DNA of 34,525 nucleotides from an uncultured Bacilli bacterium (GTDB taxonomy: Bacteria > Bacillota_I > Bacilli_A > RF39 > UBA660), in contig CALVZI010000030.1 of assembly GCA_944372485.1 (NCBI GenBank), positions 1 to 34,525 of the forward strand, in the 5' to 3' direction. Below the pieces are notes generated by a model that worked only from the letters and a program-made list of their open reading frames with translations, ran no database searches and was not told the origin of the DNA. The translations under genes were made by a program, and so were the position numbers. Positions 33,491 through 34,525 of this stretch are shown piece after piece (position 1 is the first letter of the stretch; every line of letters begins with the position of its first letter).

Positions 33491-34068
33491 ATAAATTGAT
33501 GGCGCATTATTCTAGTCAATTAATTTATTACGAAGACGGGGCTAAAAATCCGTTAAAGAGCATATCTGTGAAACTTTTGGTGCTTGCTTCATACGCCCAG
33601 TTTGGGGTGAGTGCTGAGAGGGAAGAGTGTTGGGCGCTCGTAACGGCATACGACTCCGACCCACCACTTGTGGAGACCTATTCTTGTCGTAAACGAGATA
33701 GATTTATGACATCTTAGGCTTGAACCTACTTTGTGATGAAAGTTATGAGTAGCGTAGCTTGTCTTGCGTGGTAATAGGGGATAAATGATCAACCAAGTAG
33801 TCTATGGCCAAAATTATTTGGTATTGCATTTTGAAACTATTATTGCAAAAAAGAATTAGTAATAAATATTGTTTGAGGAAAACTCCTAGAGTGTCAATCT
33901 ATATGGGATTGCAGTGTGTACTAAGTGGTAATCAAGTCATATATTTGGTGACAATATATTTAGTTTTTTAAAGGGGAACCGCTATATGGTAACGTATAGT
34001 AAGACTAAGGGAAATCCTACTTGACCTAAAGACACAAGGTTTACTATATGGAATGCCATTTTTTTTAT
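33491..34068 (+). ncRNA. Large structured non-coding RNA, ROOL-like candidate
   Basis: About 575 nt between the kinase gene and tnpB, clearly richer in G and C than the surroundings. The ends pair: ATGGC (33499-33503) with GCCAT (34055-34059), continued by ATT/AAT across a bulge, and eight Ts follow, so the closing stem can also act as terminator. Internal helices visible by eye: GAGTG/CGCTC (33625-33629, 33635-33639), TCTTG/CGAGA (33682-33686, 33694-33698), CAATC/GATTG (33895-33899, 33907-33911) and TATAGTAA/TTACTATA (33995-34002, 34041-34048). Length, own promoter, low-GC host and lack of a coding partner fit the ROOL class of ornate large RNAs. OLE, GOLLD or an unnamed class cannot be excluded without a covariance search. 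The RNA call is strong; the class name is tentative. Confidence 0.7.
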
Positions 34069-34107
34069 ATATTAGGAAAGTTCTTTACTAAAAGCATCAA
34101 AAAGTCA

Positions 34108-34134
34108 TTGACATACGTATGTTCGTATGATAAT
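34108..34134 (+). promoter_or_regulatory. Promoter region of tnpB with a hairpin
   Basis: TTGACA (34108-34113) and GATAAT (34129-34134), 15-nt spacer. CATACG (34112-34117) can pair with CGTATG (34124-34129), and ACATACGTATGT (34111-34122) is a self-complementary 12-mer. It could be an operator or the subterminal hairpin of an IS200/IS605-type left end. Confidence 0.45.
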
Positions 34135-34156
34135 ATTAAATCATGGTGGTGATTTT

Positions 34157-34525
34157 ATGAAGATATATAAAACATATAAATTTAGATTATATCCAAATAT
34201 AGATCAACAAGAATTAATCAATAAAACTTTAGGGTGTGCTAGATTTGTTTATAATACAATGTTATACGAAAAAGAAACTTTATATAAAGAAAATAAAATT
34301 AAAAAAACTAAAAATGATTGTTTAAAAGAATTAGCACTATTAAAACAAACATACCCATGGTTAACAGAAGTAGATAGTATGGCTTTAACAACTACAATAT
34401 TTGATTTAGAAGATGCCTTCAAAAATTTTTATCGAACAAAATATTTTCTTAAATATAAAAATAAAGATAAAAAAATAGTTATCGAACTAATTATATAAAA
34501 AGAATTTATAAAGATAAGCTATATG
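34157..34525 (+). pseudogene. tnpB: IS200/IS605-type tnpB, frameshifted and cut by the window edge
   Basis: The first 110 residues match the N-terminus of TnpB RNA-guided nucleases: MKIYKTYKFRLYPNIDQQELINKTLGCARFVYNTML (recognisable by KFRLYPN and GCARFVYN), then YPWLTEVDSMALTTTIFDLEDAFKNFY. The frame then stops at 34498. One base earlier in phase, the sequence after an A7 run (34469-34475) reads NSYRTNYIKRIYKDKLY, which is the normal TnpB continuation (QSYRTN motif) and stays open to the end. So a single-base indel splits the gene, or it is a sequencing error or a slippage site. RuvC residues and any omega RNA would lie beyond the window. The ATG at 34157 follows GGTGGTGAT. No tnpA is seen. 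Confidence 0.85.

Noticed and set aside
33496-33792. Small open frames on both strands inside the structured RNA (73 and 67 codons)
   Set aside because: No ribosome binding sites, they lie on top of strong RNA helices, and the amino-acid make-up is unlike the neighbours. They are best explained by the higher GC content lowering stop frequency.
33491-34068. tmRNA or RNase P RNA
   Set aside because: No tRNA-like CCA end, tag reading frame or GGTTCGA-type loop, and none of the conserved RNase P core stretches was recognisable.
33491-34525. IStron (group I intron joined to tnpB)
   Set aside because: The layout is suggestive, but a consensus promoter and a paired-end U-tract terminator frame the RNA, it lies in an intergenic region with no split gene, and I could not find the group I P7 pairing in the right order.
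1-34525. Mycoplasma-type code (UGA = Trp)
   Set aside because: Several genes end at TGA (rsmE, and ATGA overlaps at 9622, 10722, 25294 and 31013), and tryptophans are encoded by TGG.

Overview
The window looks like a chromosomal segment of a very AT-rich, Gram-positive-type bacterium (Bacillota/Mycoplasmatota-like, probably a gut or rumen commensal). The evidence is the base composition, strong GGAGG/AGGTG ribosome binding sites, RNase HIII, TagGH/Wzm-Wzt-type ABC genes, and a GH25 muramidase that implies a peptidoglycan wall. UGA is used as a stop (for example at the end of rsmE) and tryptophan is UGG, so the code is the standard bacterial one, not the Mycoplasma code. No species can be named from the sequence alone.

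Layout. Positions 1-658 hold the 3' end of a surface protein gene that ends in a variable repeat. Positions 684-6306 are mostly housekeeping: rnhC (minus strand), a cvpA-like gene, trxA, an unknown minus-strand gene, rsmE, a membrane-anchored unknown and mtaB. From 6293 to about 33446 there is a surface-glycan region. It encodes three GT2 and one GT4 glycosyltransferases, a Wzy/ligase-like membrane protein, a GH25 lysozyme with 61-residue wall-binding repeats and an acyltransferase-3. Next comes a membrane-anchored protein with two diversity-generating-retroelement (DGR) style variable modules (15182-16987). A second set of glycan genes follows: a GT4, an ABC exporter pair, a large HAD-type protein, another GT4, a pyruvyltransferase-like protein, a PRPP synthetase, two large GT-C-like membrane proteins, a polyprenyl-phosphate sugar synthase, two small SMR-type flippase subunits, an Alg14/Alg13-type split glycosyltransferase, an SGNH hydrolase and an APH-fold kinase.

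The right end (about 33457-34525) is different in character. A near-perfect sigma-A promoter drives a roughly 575-nt, comparatively GC-rich, highly structured non-coding RNA. Its 5' and 3' ends pair and are followed by a U-tract. Size and setting suggest a ROOL-class ornate large RNA. It is followed by the start of an IS200/IS605-type tnpB with a frameshift in an A7 run, cut by the window edge.

The genes fit one theme: synthesis, modification and export of a cell-surface polysaccharide, with wall-bound and diversified surface proteins encoded among them. The most notable observations are (1) the adenine-type, third-codon-position-sparing variation between duplicated modules, diagnostic of a DGR whose reverse transcriptase and template lie outside this window, and (2) the large structured RNA beside tnpB.
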